NCBI RefSeq assembly: GCF_047663525.1
Contig: NC_092612.1
Coordinates: 3,381,501 to 3,445,500, forward strand
Direction: 5' to 3'
Length of the DNA: 64,000 nt
From: Anas platyrhynchos
Taxonomy: Eukaryota > Chordata > Aves > Anseriformes > Anatidae
Each line of letters begins with the position of its first letter. The first letter of the stretch is position 1. A program made the position numbers and the translations under genes. Positions 25,629 to 37,934 of this stretch are shown here, in pieces. The notes beneath the pieces were generated by a model, which saw only the letters and a list, made by a program, of their open reading frames with translations, searched no databases and was not told the DNA's origin.

Positions 25629-26604
25629 TATACATGAGGGAGGCAGAGTTTGCTGATAAGATGATAAGCAGCATTATTTCCAGGGGGCAGTAATATTTCC
25701 ATTTGGAATGGCTGCTCCCTAAAGCTACATGCTTGCAGGCTCACACAGGTAATGGACAGCTGTGGCAGTGGAAGAAGGTGCTGCCACTAGCTTGTCACTG
25801 TTGCTGTGCCAGAGATTATCATCTCTGCATCTTTGGTAATAGAAATGACTGTGTGAGAGAGAGGTGATTGCTACAAGCAGTCGCTTTGCTATTTACCCAC
25901 CCCTGAATTTAAAGGTAGGATTGAGCAAACTAATCCACCTTTGCTCTGGGCGTTTGAGCAATCTGTTCTGCCAGCAGAGTTGTAGGCATGGCACACGTGG
26001 GTAAAGGTAATCACCTAAGGGTGCTTCCTTTTCCAGCTGGCACGGCTGTATCTACAAGATCTGCAGCCTTTTTACAGTGCTCCGCGCTGCTGCAATGCTT
26101 CTCTAATGAAATGCAACAGTGGCTTTGCTGTGGCAGCAGCTGTCCTACAAGGAGGATCGTGTCATTCCCTGCTGCTTTGGGAGCAGTCGACTTGCAATTA
26201 CAACCATTGATGTGATAGATTGGTTAGTAGTAAAAGATTGTCCGAAATTTCAGCCTTTCCTTTCTCTGAAATATGAAAAATTAACTCATTTTCCCTGCTG
26301 AAATCTCATGGGATATTTAATCTGTTCTCTGAAGTGTCACATTTTATTTAATAGCGTAAGAAAAAGTAGGCTGTCACTTGTATTGTTACTGTTCAACCTC
26401 CGAAACCATATAGAGCGTATTCAAAGGATCTTGTACTATGCTAAAGTTGTTGTTTTGCTCCATTGTTGTCTTCAGAAACTGTTATGCTTTGTCACTGAGA
26501 TAACGAAGGGATTTGACATTTATCACCTGGAAAAAGTATATGGCGTCATTAATCAGTGTATTTACAACCATAGAGAAGACTACGACAAAACCGATTTGGT
26601 GGAG

Positions 26605-27418
26605 GTAATTTTTGTTTTGAATTCTAGCACTTCCTGTCACTGTTACGCAGTATTTGTGTGTTCTGGGGTATCGTGGTTGTTTAGAATTGCTCTTCACTGC
26701 TTAGCTGTCTGTGCACAGACAACAACAGTACGACTTCTCCCTTTCAGTCTGGAAGACGTTTATCCATCTTGCAAAACCATTGTTATATTTGGCATAACTG
26801 TTGGCAGTTTCTGCAGGAACAAGCTTGAACTTGAAGACAATGGGTCCACCCACACAGCCCTTTCAAAGCAGTTAACCTTAGTCTGTCAGTAGTTTTCCTT
26901 GGGAACCATTTTGGGAGCGGGAGGACTACGAAGGGGAGGTGCTTTTCTAAGTCTTTCACTCGCTCTCTCCCTCTACAGCCAGTCATGCACGGTGATAGCA
27001 GTTGTTCCATCCTTGGAGAGAAATTTAAGTATATAACAAGAGTTTGAGACTTCTCTCTAGTCACACTCTAATCTCTTTTTAACTAATGCGCTTGAGCATC
27101 TGTAATTGGGGAGATTTCTGCCTGTGCCAGTTTTACACTGAGTCAAATTCTCTGGTCTCTTCCTGTAAAAGATGATTTCGGAGTTGTCCGAACTCCTCAG
27201 AAGTCTGTGTGAGGCGTCCATGGTCCAAGTCAGGTGTTCCCAGTATACGCTTGGATATTCACTCTTCACATTGAAGATCCTTGAACCCATTTATCTTAGA
27301 GTTGCTTGTGCTTGAGAACAGATGAAATTTGTTGTGCCGATCAGTCTGCCTTGAAAAGAGAGTGCCTCTTTTTTTTAGGCACTGGTCATCTCGATCTCTT
27401 CTTCCACATCTGATAAAG
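26605..27418. other. 3' flank of the ATAD2-like copy, no gene seen
   Basis: No ATAD2 terminal exon, repeat family or other gene was recognised. A minus-strand frame at 26783-27064 is not supported by any family feature. Confidence 0.5.
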
Positions 27419-28000
27419 AGTTAGAACGGACACTCTGTTCTGCCTGTGAGAGGATTATTTAGATTCAGGGAGGCCGCTCCTGAAAAAAAAAATGAGATCT
27501 TTTAGGTCGAGAAGGGATTTATTTATGTTGTCTCATGGCCTGTGAACTTTTGTAACTTAACATTTAATTTAAGTGTTAAAAGTTAAGTAGCTTTCTTGGT
27601 TTTCTATTTCTTCCTTTAGCTTAGGCAAACAAATCTCTCCTATTCAGAGTGCACTGTACAAGTTAGTCAGGAGCGTGCTCTACTGTATGGAGAGATAGAG
27701 AACTTAAGGAGTAATTATTCAAAGTCCAGAAATTAACTTGAGCTTGTTGTGGCTTCTCAGCAACTGTTTCTTCCTTCTAATTGTTGTGAAACCACTGCTG
27801 AGAGAGATCCATATAGTTGATATCCTCCTCTCTATTTTGGATGTATAAGGATGCCTCTGAAGCTAGAAGGGGTAAGAGGCCGTTGTGATGGTGGTAGCAC
27901 ACTGTTTGCTAAATATTACTAACCATGTATTACAAATTATTTATTTTTATAGTAATAGAAAGTGTTCTTAAGCTTTCATTTGTGCTTACTGCTATTTTAG
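27419..28000 (+). repeat. Left arm of a large inverted repeat
   Basis: The reverse complement of 63419-64000 matches this segment nearly base for base, with only a few substitutions. The two coordinates sum to about 91419 along the whole match. The match ends near 28000, just before a CR1 junction. At the other end it runs into the window edge, so the right-hand copy probably continues beyond base 64000 through the reverse complement of sequence left of 27419. That sequence is the 3' flank of the ATAD2-like pseudogene. Confidence 0.92.
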
Positions 28001-28018
28001 TAATAGGTAGTAATGGTA

Positions 28019-28083
28019 ATAGAAGGATGGTTGGACTAGATGATCCTGTGGGTCCTTTCCAACCTTGTGTTTCTATGATTCTT
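28019..28083 (+). mobile_element. CR1 LINE 3' tail
   Basis: Typical plus-strand CR1 3' end: GGTTGGACTAGATGATCCT, then the CTTTCCAACCTT and TTCTATGATTCT terminal motifs. It abuts a CR1 fragment in the opposite orientation. Confidence 0.85.
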
Positions 28084-28850
28084 TCATGAGGAAGCTGTAG
28101 ACCGCGATGAGGTCTCCCCTCAGCCTGCTCCTTTCCAGGCCGAACGGGCCCAGTGCCCTCAGCCGCTCCTCATATGTCTTCCCCTCAAGGCCCTTCACCA
28201 TCTTCGTAGCTCTTCTCTGGACACTCTCCAACAGTTTAATGTTCTTTTTGTACTGTGGTGCCCAGAACTGCACACAGTGCTCGAGGTGAGGCCGCACAGC
28301 GCGGAGCAGTGCAGGACAATCACCTCCCTCAACCGACTAGCAGTGCTGTGCTTGATGCACCCCAGGGTATGGTTGGCCCTCCTGGCTGCCAGGGCACACT
28401 GCTGGCTCATACTCAACTTGCTGTCAACCACAGCCCCCCTAGATCCGTCTCTGCAGAGCTGCTCTCCAGCATCTCATCGCCCAGTCTGTACATATAACCA
28501 GGGTTGCCCCGTCCCCGGTGCAGGACCCGGCACTTGCTCTTGTAAAACTTCATGCGGTTGGTGATCGCCCAGCTCTCCAATCTGTCCAGATCTCTCTGCA
28601 AGGCCTTTCCACCCTCAACAGTCAACAACTTCAAGTTTAGTGTCATCAGCAAATTTGCTCAAAACACCTTCTAGTCCTACATCCAAATTGTTTATAAAAG
28701 CATTGAAAAGAACTGGCCCTAAAACAGAGCCCTGGGGGACCCCACTGGTGACCAGCCACCAGCCTGATGTAGCCCCATTTACCATAACCCTCTGAGCCCT
28801 ACCCGTCAGACATTGTTCACCCATCGTATGATGTTTTTTATCTATGCTTG
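28084..28850 (-). mobile_element. CR1 LINE fragment with reverse-transcriptase end
   Basis: The minus strand encodes the later part of the CR1 ORF2 reverse transcriptase in several frames. It includes [16 protein letters not shown], the FADDTK catalytic motif and the following [12 protein letters not shown] segment. It lacks the 5' part and its own 3' tail. It is a decayed, inactive LINE. Confidence 0.9.
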
Positions 28851-29204
28851 ACATTTTTAATGGGATTGTGTATATGGTTTGCTTTTCTTGTTCTCTAAAA
28901 TGACTTTTTGAGAAATCCTTTATATAATGAACATGAAGTTGAGGAATCACAGGCAAGACAGGTGACAAGAACTTCTGAGGTGCTCAAAAGAGTACACACC
29001 ATAAAAATATCCATTTCTGCTTCCTAGCTTTTTTCCTGATCTGTTATAAGTGCATTGTCATCTTTCTCCCGTGACTGCATTCTACAGGGCTGAGTTTTTG
29101 GGATGCTAGCTAGCACTCCTGAGTGCATTACTTCAGGTTTCTAGGCCAGTCTAATAAGCGTCTTCCACCACTGAGGCACCAGTATGAATATGAACCAGTC
29201 CTTT
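28851..29204. other. Unassigned spacer between CR1 fragments
   Basis: Nothing was recognised. AT-rich intergenic sequence. Confidence 0.5.
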
Positions 29205-29730
29205 TTGTTAGAATTGTAGGGGTTGGAAGGGACCTCCAGAGATCATCGGGTCCAACTCCCCTGCCAAAGCAGGTTCCTTAGAGCAGGTTGCCCAGGTAGG
29301 CATCCAGATGGGCCTTGAATATCTCCAGAGAAGGAGACTCCACAACCTCCCTGGGCTGCCTGTCCCAGTGCTCCGTCACCCTCACCGTGAAGAAGTTCTT
29401 TCACATGTTGGTGTGGAGCTTCCTGGGCTCCATTTTGTGGCCATTGCCCCTTGTCCTGTCCCCACAAACCACTGAAAAGAGGTTGGCCAAATCCCTCTGT
29501 CCACCACATCTCAGATATTTATACACATTGAGGAGATCCCCTCTCAGTCTTTTCTCCAGGCTGAACAGCCCCGGGTCTCTCAGCCTTTCCTCACAGGGGA
29601 GATGCTCCAGGCCCCATTGTCGTCTTTGTTGCCCTCCGCTGGACTCTTTCCAGGAGACCCCTGTCTTTTTTGTACTGGGGAACCCAGAACTGCTGGACAC
29701 AGTGCTCCAAGTCTAACTTTTCTCAATTGT
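29205..29730 (-). mobile_element. CR1 LINE 3' part
   Basis: The sequence starts with GGGGTTGGAAGGGACCTCCA and continues through the usual CR1 ORF2 end and 3' UTR in reverse orientation. The minus strand carries frame remnants such as SLEKRLRGDLLNVYKYL. It is a truncated, decayed copy. Confidence 0.9.
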
Positions 29731-30599
29731 TTCAGGATCTATCTATGCTATATAAACCATGGAGCTTTCTAGGCAAACACTGGCAAATCGTGAGCCAGGT
29801 GCAACTCAATGCCGACGTTTCCGTCTGTGTGTTAGGGGTGGCAGCTTTTTCCAAGACTGACCTACACCTGGCACCTAATCTGCGTTTCAGTAGATGTACA
29901 GAAGGGAACAAAGAGCTGTGTTGTTAGCACTGTATTTAAAAAGCTACCGTGAAGAAGATGCCTGTGTTGAGCGGACAACAGGAAGCTTTCATTGCATCTC
30001 CAGGCAAAGGAGAGGAAAAAAACATACCACTGAGGCAAAAATGTGTTTCTTCTTATCCACTTCAAGACGATGTTGAAAACCTGGTATCCTAAATGCATCT
30101 TTACCTATGGAACCACAGTCAGCTCATTGCATTGCAACTGGAAAATTTCATACTTAAAAGGGAATGACAGGCAACGAGGAAGCAGGAGCGTTCCTGGCAT
30201 CAAAACTTTTGCTCTTCAAAGTTTTGGGCAAACTTCTCCCCGTTATTGGTCTGGAGAGAAGAAGACCTTCACAGTTAAATATATATAAAGGTGTAAATCT
30301 CGGTTGTACATGAACAGCTGTCACAGCTAAGGGTTCCCAGAAGCCCCATTCTGGTTTTTCTGACTTGGGGAAAAGATCAACTTTTAGCGTCTGAGGTAAA
30401 AACATTGCTAAAAGCAGCGGTATTGAAGAGAAGTACGTAGTGGGAGTTAAAGCGAAGCGTAGACTAAGATATCTGGACACGTATTGAAGGAAGAGCTCCT
30501 CTTTATTCAACTTGGAGGTGGAAAAAAGGGGGGTTGGGGGTGGGTTTTTTGTTTGTTCGCTGTTTGTTTTTTCTCCAAAGGTTTTGGGGGTGTCCCAGC
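29731..30599. other. Unassigned stretch upstream of the CpG island
   Basis: No exon or repeat family was recognised. The right end grades into G-rich sequence at 30520-30600. Confidence 0.45.
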
Positions 30600-31560
30600 C
30601 AGCCCCGGAGGGCATTCCTCCCTCAGCAGCGGGCACCTGAGGGGAACTCGGGGCTGGAGAAGAAGCCGAGGTCGGGGAGCCGGGCGCCCTCAGCGCCTTT
30701 ATGCCCTGAGCCGAGGCGAGCCGAGCCGGGCCGGGCCGGCCGCCGCCTGCCGGGCGGAGCGGCTCCGCCCCGCTCCCTGCCGGGGGAGGCTGAGGCACCG
30801 CGGCCCGCCGCTGCCCGGCCCTGCCCGGCTCTCAAACCCTCCCGGGGACGGGGGGAGGAGGCTGCGAGGCGCCGGGAGGATGCGAGTGGGCGCCGCGGGC
30901 TGCGAGGCGAGGGCCCGGGCGGCCGGCGGAGCTGGGACTCGGCGACGGCTCAGCGCCCGCCCCGCCGGCAGCGGACGACTCCCGGAGACGCAAAACGGCG
31001 GCGGCGGAGGAGGAGGCAGGCGGCGGGGCTGAGAGGAGAGGGGGGCGAGGCGGCTGCGGGAGGCGACCCCAAGCGGCCATGGGAGACCCCTGGGGAGAAG
31101 GCGAGGCGCTCCCCCGGCCGGCCCTGAGGAGAGGGGCGGCTGCGAGCACCCCTTCCCCGGCTCTGCGAGGGGGGAACGGGGCGCGGTTGGGCTGTGACAG
31201 AGCTGGGGGTATGGGGGCACACGGGCAGGGCGAGCAACTTCGCTTTCCGTGCCTTGAACCGGGACGGAGCCAGCCGAGACCGGGCTTCCCCCCCTCTATA
31301 TATACACACACGCGCTCGGTGTGGCGGTGGGAGGGGAGCGGGGCCATGTCCCCAGCCCTGCCGGGGGTTTTTGCGGTGCCGAGGGCCGCCCTGACGCCCG
31401 GCTGTCCCCCAGGTGCTGCGCGGCGCTGGAGATCGGCAGCCGGCGGGGCGAGGCGAGGTGCCTAATGGAGGCGGCGGCGGGGCGCTGAGGGAGCGGAGAG
31501 GCTGCGGCTGTCAGCGCTGCCCGGTAGGTGCTGGGGCTCCCCATCAGGCTTGACGGAGGA
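30600..31560. promoter_or_regulatory. CpG island, likely promoter and first non-coding exon
   Basis: About 950 bases of very CpG-rich DNA with many GGGCGG/CCGCCC-type boxes stand in otherwise AT-rich surroundings. A plausible splice donor (GCTGCCCG|GTAGGTGC) lies near 31523 on the plus strand. It would end a GC-rich first exon with no long credible ORF, and the transcript would run toward block A'. A CTATATATACACAC stretch lies at 31296. Which gene it serves is not visible; minus-strand transcription is equally possible. The long frames on both strands here are compositional. Confidence 0.7.
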
Positions 31561-33657
31561 GTTTGGCTTTGTTGAAGGGTGAGTCAAGGCTGAGGTGGCG
31601 GTCCCAGCCGGGACAGGCGCCCCAGAGAGCGCCTTGGCGCTGTGAAAGTGCACGGCGATCCGTGCAAAGGGGGCTTTGTTGTGGAAGGCCTGAGGTGAAC
31701 ACGAGCAGCCCGCTGGAGGGGGAAAGGAGAGGGGAGTTTGGAAAGCTGCGCTGCTGGTGTTAAGCAGCAGCCTGTGCTGCGTTGGTGTTTGCTCAGAGGG
31801 GTTTCACGCACGAGGAGCTGGTGGGTGCTCTGAGGAACCTGGTCCAGCTGTGGAGAACAACCTGTATGAGGCAAACCCCAGGACCCAAATGCCATAGGCT
31901 GTAAGTCCAAACCTCCCCGAACAAGCAGACATTAAGTAGAAAACCCATTTGTTACCGTCTTGAAACATTGCCAGCAAGGCAGCCTCTTCCAGTTACGCTG
32001 TTAATTGGGTTCCCCGGAGCTCGTTAGAAGGAGGTGCCATTTTTTCTAAACGAGGTGACTGCTAACTTCAGGCTTGCAGTCCTACTAGCTTTCCTCGGCC
32101 AAAAAGCCCTCTGCATTTCCGTAAAGCACCTGTGCACTGTGCTTGTTTAACAAAGACAAGTTTGAGACATAACACTTGGAGGTAGGGCAGGCATTCTCTT
32201 TGTGAGGCTTTCCTACTCCTTGAATGCTTCTTGTGGCTCTCCTGGGCTCTCTCTTCTCTTGCCAAGCCCTCGATGACCTGTGCCTGCTTCAGCTGCATCC
32301 AGCGCTCCGTTTGCTAGCCGTAATTGTCGTCATTTATCTCTGCTGGTTATTACTGGGAAAACCGATGTTTATCGCTGCGTGTTCATGCGTCCCTGGAGCC
32401 TGTTAGAGCTGGCTTTTGAACGGTTCTGCCTTTTGTAAATTTCTCTACGCTGAAGAATTTCTGTCAAGTGATGGACTTTGTGCTGTTGTTAGGATTCCTT
32501 TTGTTCCTAATGTACCAAAAAGGCTGTTTCCTTGGGTCTTTTGCTTCCCTTAGCAGTTTGTGGTGTTTCACTTAGGCTTATTACTATCCTTGCGCTGTTT
32601 TTCCCCCAGTCACTTACAAAGCCTGAGGGACAGGATTAATTTTTTTTTAATCTAGTTACCATTAATATAAATGATCTTTTTGTTTGGATGTGACTTCTGA
32701 ATTCATAACAGTCTTACTTCAAAGATCTGCGACTGGTTTTGCAGTCTGATGCTTTCTTCAAGTTTGAGTTGAGAATTTCTTCCATCTTTATGGAACTAAC
32801 TTCTAAAGCAGCAAGTCAGTGTAAACTGTTTTTCTAGTTCTGTTTGCACGTAATAAATATAACGGAGGCATACTCGCTTGTGGCTGAGCTCTGGCCAATC
32901 TCTATTTCTATGGTCAGTTTCGCTTTGTGTCTCAAGGCTGAAGTCTAGCTGAGAATTCCCCTGTGCCAGATGCAGTCTTTTTGTATATTATGAAATTAGG
33001 CTCTCTAATTTTGAGAAATCCTGAGCCTGTTGCAAAATTGACAGAACGAGCTCTTTGGGGTCTGTTTAATAGAAGTCCTACGTGATGAGTTTTGGGGTGA
33101 TGAGGGGAGGGGACATTCTGACCACATTTGGCGGAGTGCAGGAGGGCCTGGACGCGCTGTTCCCTTCTGTGAACTCACGGTCGGTATTCCCTCTCCGTCC
33201 TGTGCCAGAGACGTGAGGTCACTGATCCATAAATGCCCGAGATGGTTTGCCTCGGAGTTGCCGGTGACTTGTAAACAAGTGATGCAATTTTCAGGATAGC
33301 ACGGTTTCCCCTCCTCCCTTTGTTTCCTCGCTATTTCCCAGTCAGGTACCAGTATCAGTGTTCAAGTCCGGCTGTCGGTTGTATCACCTTTGCCGAGTGT
33401 GTGCTCACAGGAATCCAGTTTTGTGGTGTTATTAATTAACTTTCTGACACTGTCACGTCAGGCACTAAAGGTGCTTCCTCCTGCAGTCTACACAAGGGAT
33501 GTGATGACTCAAGTTTTCAACATCTTTATTGTCATTGGTAGTATTAATTCTGATGTTCATCTTTTATTGCAGTCCATCATGTTAGTTTGGTTTGTTTTCA
33601 GTTTGGTTTGTGGTTTTGTTGTTGGTTTTTGGGGTAGCTCAGGGCCTCCTGAAATAC
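31561..33657. other. Unassigned stretch between the CpG island and block A'
   Basis: No exon or repeat family was recognised. It could be a first intron of a transcript starting in the CpG island. It may also be the left extension of block A, whose first copy is cut by the window start. Confidence 0.45.
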
Positions 33658-36600
33658 TCCAACCGCTCTGCTGCATAAATAGTTGTTTCTTTTTCTGTGG
33701 AGATGGGAGCCACCAAAAATGCCTCCTTTCCTTATCCTGTAGCAGCCAAATGGCATTTCATAACGCTGTGCCGTGCCTCCCTTTGGCTGATGGTTCATTT
33801 CCAGTTCTCTTGCCTTTCTGAGAGCTGGAAGGAACCACACCAGGACCACCAGGACCACTCACCTCTTTTCGTGTACCCTTCAGAGTGCAGTGAGCTGCAA
33901 GGTGTTGCATAAAGCAGCATCTCTGCTTCCAGGGGATCCTTTCTACCCAGCTCTGGAAGTCAGCCCAAAGGGAGCACACGGCTGCTGACGTGGGAGAACG
34001 TGAAGGGAAATACAGGCAAGAACTCTGACCACGTTGCTACTAGCTCTTAGAAGACCTTGGAGATAGATCATGGAGAGCTTAATGATGCAAACATGCTTTG
34101 AAAGTTTGACTTCTGCTTGCACCTAACAGGTCCAGAAGAGCTCACTTCCAAAAAAAAAACCAACAGGCTTCCAGTTGTGTTTGGAGCCGTTCCAGAAAGC
34201 CACTTGGTGTTGCAGGTTCTCGTTGGGTGTCTTGGCCTTCTTGACCCACAGCTTGAAGCCGCTGCTGGAGCCAGCCTTGGAGCCAGCAGGGAGCTCCTGA
34301 ACTTTGTCATGGTTATGGCAAAGGCTGCAGGTGTTCAGCGCCCTGAATCTGGAGAGCATCTCTCAAGCCACATATAGTTTGTGAGACCAGAAAGAGCTGC
34401 CGGCTTATAATGAGTGCTGTGACTTAGGCGCATGGTTTGTAGAGGTTTTAAGGCGTAGTGCATGAGTGCCAGGCTCCTGTTTGGTCACTGGGACAAAACG
34501 AGATCTGGGAATGTTGGATGTCCTAAAAAGAGTACAGGGGAGACAACCGGGGAGGAGATGTGGCTCTTCTTGGCCTTGTTTAGCCCCCAGCCCCTCTACA
34601 CCCCACAAACCTTAGTTACAGCTGTGAGCTTCTGCAGAACGTCACAATGCCTAGTAAATCTTCGGGATATACTTAAAAGCAGGAAAATACTGTGTTGGTT
34701 TCTTTTTTTTTTTTTGTATACATAGGGCAGCTGCCAGCAGCAGCACCTGCTGGAGTCGAGGGTGCTGAGCAAGGCAGGGTCGTGTCCCGAGCAGCAGTCA
34801 CAAGGGGAGCTGAGCGGAGGCCGCCTGAAAACTCGGGGGGTTTCTGCTTCTTAGCAAGCTGAAACACAGCTCCCCGTCCCCAGTACTCCTCGCTGTGAGG
34901 ATGAGGACTGAGGAAGGCTCACCCTGCCTGCAGCTTCTTCAGTTCTTCGTGCGGGGAACTCTTGGAGGAGCTGGTGCCTCTGGAAAGAAAGCAGCTGTTG
35001 GTACTGTGGGCATCCGAGCGTGATGCTAACCCACGCAACGCTGCCCCTTGCATCTGACAAATGTTTTACAACTTCGACTTCTTTGCAGGTTTTACTTAAA
35101 TTTGGTGGAGGAGGCTGTGGCTGAGCAGAGAACTAATTTGTTATTTCACTAACTGGAATAATTTACAATGGAAAGAAGCTTTTTTTAGTTAAAAGTTTTG
35201 TTTCTGATTACAGCTTCCGGTATTTTACCTCGCAGTCCACAAACACTCTTTTTAAACTTGATTCCTGACAAGTCGCTTTTCTCAATTCTCGCATTCTTGG
35301 ACTCCACCAGGGGAAAAGGAAGGCCCTGCTAATATTGCTTGGCTGTTTCCTTCCGGAGGAAGGAGGGGAGAGTTGAGAAAAAGAGGAATGAAGTAAAATG
35401 AATTTACTCTTTGCACACGTGCTGAAAGAATAGGCAGGTGTTCTTGGGAATATCTCATTTAAATCTCTGTGTATGTGTTTCGAGAGGATGCGTCCTCACT
35501 TAGAGGAGCCAACATCCCATTGCTGGACCTAATCCTGATGGGGCTGGCATCTGAGGGTTACGTGGGCTGCTCCCGGCAGGGCTCTTCCCACGCGGGGAGG
35601 CCGAGGGAGCCGGTCGAGCACTGCTCCGCTGCCTGGAAAGATTCAGTCATTTCCACCCAAAGCGAGGAAATAAAAAGCTCGGTCAGCCATTTCATCTGGA
35701 GATACCCCGCCCTCCTCCAACAAATACGAAACAGGGAAAATGTAGGCTTGGGCCCTCACATATCCCAGCAGTTTGCACCCATTCGGGCGATGCGATTGGG
35801 GTCGGGGCAGGCAAAATAGAAGTTACCTTTTTTTTTTTTTTTTAATTTCGGCAGAGGAAGTTATAAGGTTGATGTTGCCCCTTTGATATTTGATTTAACC
35901 CACTGACTGCCCGGGAAGGAAGGAGTCTGTTTAGTTTACCTTTGTCCTAGATTCAGTTTTAATATCTCATGTTTAAATGGGGGGGGGATCTTTATTCTTA
36001 ATGATTCATGCCGCCTCAAAGCACGGTGGTTTCTACTTGTGTGCTGCCTTTCTCACTGGGGGATGCAAACAAAAGAACAATAATTTCAGACTCCTCCTTC
36101 AGTTTCCAAGAGAACCTTAGCTGCTCAGGGATAGCTCTGAATTTTAAAAGCATTTTTTTCTGCCAAATTATGTATTGATTGCACATAAAATAGCAGCACC
36201 GTAATATGCAATTTCAAACAAATGCACGGGGGTGCTTGGTTGCTTTTAATGCTCCTCCTTTATTTTTATTTTATTTTTTTTCCTCCAGCAGAAAACAAAA
36301 AGTGGATTCTGTTCCCGTAAGCCGCTCTTGCAAAATCCGCACAAACATTTATTAGTCTAGACACAAAATATTCTCAGCCGGCCTCAGCCTGACGATGGCA
36401 AAAAGAAATAAAAATAATAATAAAAAAAAAAAAAAAGAAAAGGCAAGCTAATATTGTACTTGGCTGTGAAAAGGGAAGGGGGGAATCATGCCCCAGGCTA
36501 GTGAAGCTGTAACATTTTGCTGGGGCTGCCTACAACAACAGATGCATCTCGTTCCCCTGGGCTTCCAGTCCTGCCTATTCTCTTCTGCTGAACTTGGCCG

Positions 36601-37934
36601 CTCGCAAACATTCCCTGTGAGTACCACACCCCGGGCTTCTCCTGGACGCTTTTGATTTGATTTAATGATGGCCCCAGGCATGCTCCTCTTCACCAGGCCT
36701 GCTCTTCTGCCCCAGAAATCATGTAGCGAATTCATTGATTGGAAAACGTGCAAAATAGGTGGGATCTGGGGTGACTGGTAGAAATCAAAAGGGTTTGAAA
36801 TAGGCGATGTGACCGCAGCTTAAACCTGCAGGAAGGGAGCATCGACCCGAATGGTTTATCTGACTCTTCAGCTGCAACTTCTGTAAATACCAGCTCCTTC
36901 TCCTCATTTGCTACCATGGCAGTTTGCAGACTTCTGGTGAGTTAAAAAGACAAATCATAGTTGTGCGCGTTTGTTTGATCAGGCCTTTACCTCAATGCTC
37001 ACGTTCTCAGACTGCTGGGGTTTTATATTTTTGTCATTTTCTTAGAAAATGGCGAATGATGCATATCCCGGCTTCCAGATGATTAGTTCCTGTTGCTCCC
37101 AATTTGAGTCAGGCTGCGTTTGGTTGGAAATGAAAATGTAATTGCAAATTCCCCTAAACAGCACAACATGTCTGTGGTATTAATTAAAGCACTGTAAATA
37201 CGTAGAATATCTGAGAATGCATTCCTTCAAGCATGGCCGTGTTTTTTTAAACCTACAGAGGAGGCAAAATAGGGTATTTAGGCTTAGTAGATGAAATGTA
37301 TTGCTTCTGTGGTGGCAGATCCATGTCTTGAGATTTTAAACCTGGTGGATCTCGTGCTCGAACCTTCAAAGGAGATGTTACATAGACAATAAAACGTCCT
37401 GCTTTTCGGGGAGGACTCTCCTTAGGTCACTCAGAAAACGTCTTCAGTCTTCACTCACTGCAGCATTCACAAAGTGAATGCCTTCCTGTAAGGTTAGTCA
37501 CCGATGGCCACTCATTCCATGCTTTCACTGAGAAAAACCTTCGCAGCTTTGAATCTGAATTTCCTGCCCCGCGTTTAGGTGAGCCCGGAGCGGCGTCAGG
37601 CATTGCTGGGCTCCTCGTCCGGCGGCGCTGGTGAAGTGAAAGATGCCAAATGTGAATTTGACAGTGAACTCGGGGGCTTGTGCTGGCCCGGTGGCTCTCT
37701 AAGCCCCCGTGTCTGAGCAGCGGGAGCATCCGAGCAGCACAGGACGGAGCTCAGCAAGAGGCTGGGGTCAGGGCACTGCTGCAAATACAAATGCTTTGCT
37801 GGCTGCAGAGGTTAACCAGGTACACAGCGCTGTTTTACTACATGGTGGAGACCTACGGAGAGTGTTTCTGCCCTCCTTTTTAGCTGAAACATCCCCAAAT
37901 TCTAAGGGGAAAAGGAATAGAAGGCACTTGCGGA
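33658..37934. other. Stretch without a recognised gene (block A' left part)
   Basis: Identical in content to 1-4277. No gene was recognised. Confidence 0.5.

Larger units (their letters stand above)
13940..26604 (+). pseudogene. ATAD2-like gene copy, 5'-truncated
   Basis: ATAD2 proteins are nuclear AAA+ ATPases with a bromodomain that reads acetylated histones. The exons seen are 13940-14099, 14967-15057, 15485-15799, 16738-16864, 17844-18027, 19023-19208, 20422-20551, 20703-20899, 22049-22208, 22564-22677, 22774-22923, 23992-24246, 24930-25063 and 26476-26604, with matching phases. They cover the end of AAA1 ([24 protein letters not shown]), the degenerate AAA2 domain, the bromodomain, a basic/acidic linker and the C-terminal QCIYNHREDYDKT helix. 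Everything before mid-AAA1, including Walker A, is absent. A TGA (15790-15792) lies ten bases before a donor. The last exon was not found. It is closer to ATAD2 than ATAD2B in most exons. Probably a pseudogene, though most exons are still open. Confidence 0.85.

Noticed and set aside
26308-26892. A 194-residue open frame
   Set aside because: It is the genuine ATAD2-like exon at 26476-26604 with both flanking introns read through.
30154-31550. Long open frames of 170-214 residues on both strands across the CpG island
   Set aside because: Pro/Arg/Gly/Ala-rich in all frames and overlapping on both strands. This is what GC-rich DNA gives by chance, with no domain seen.
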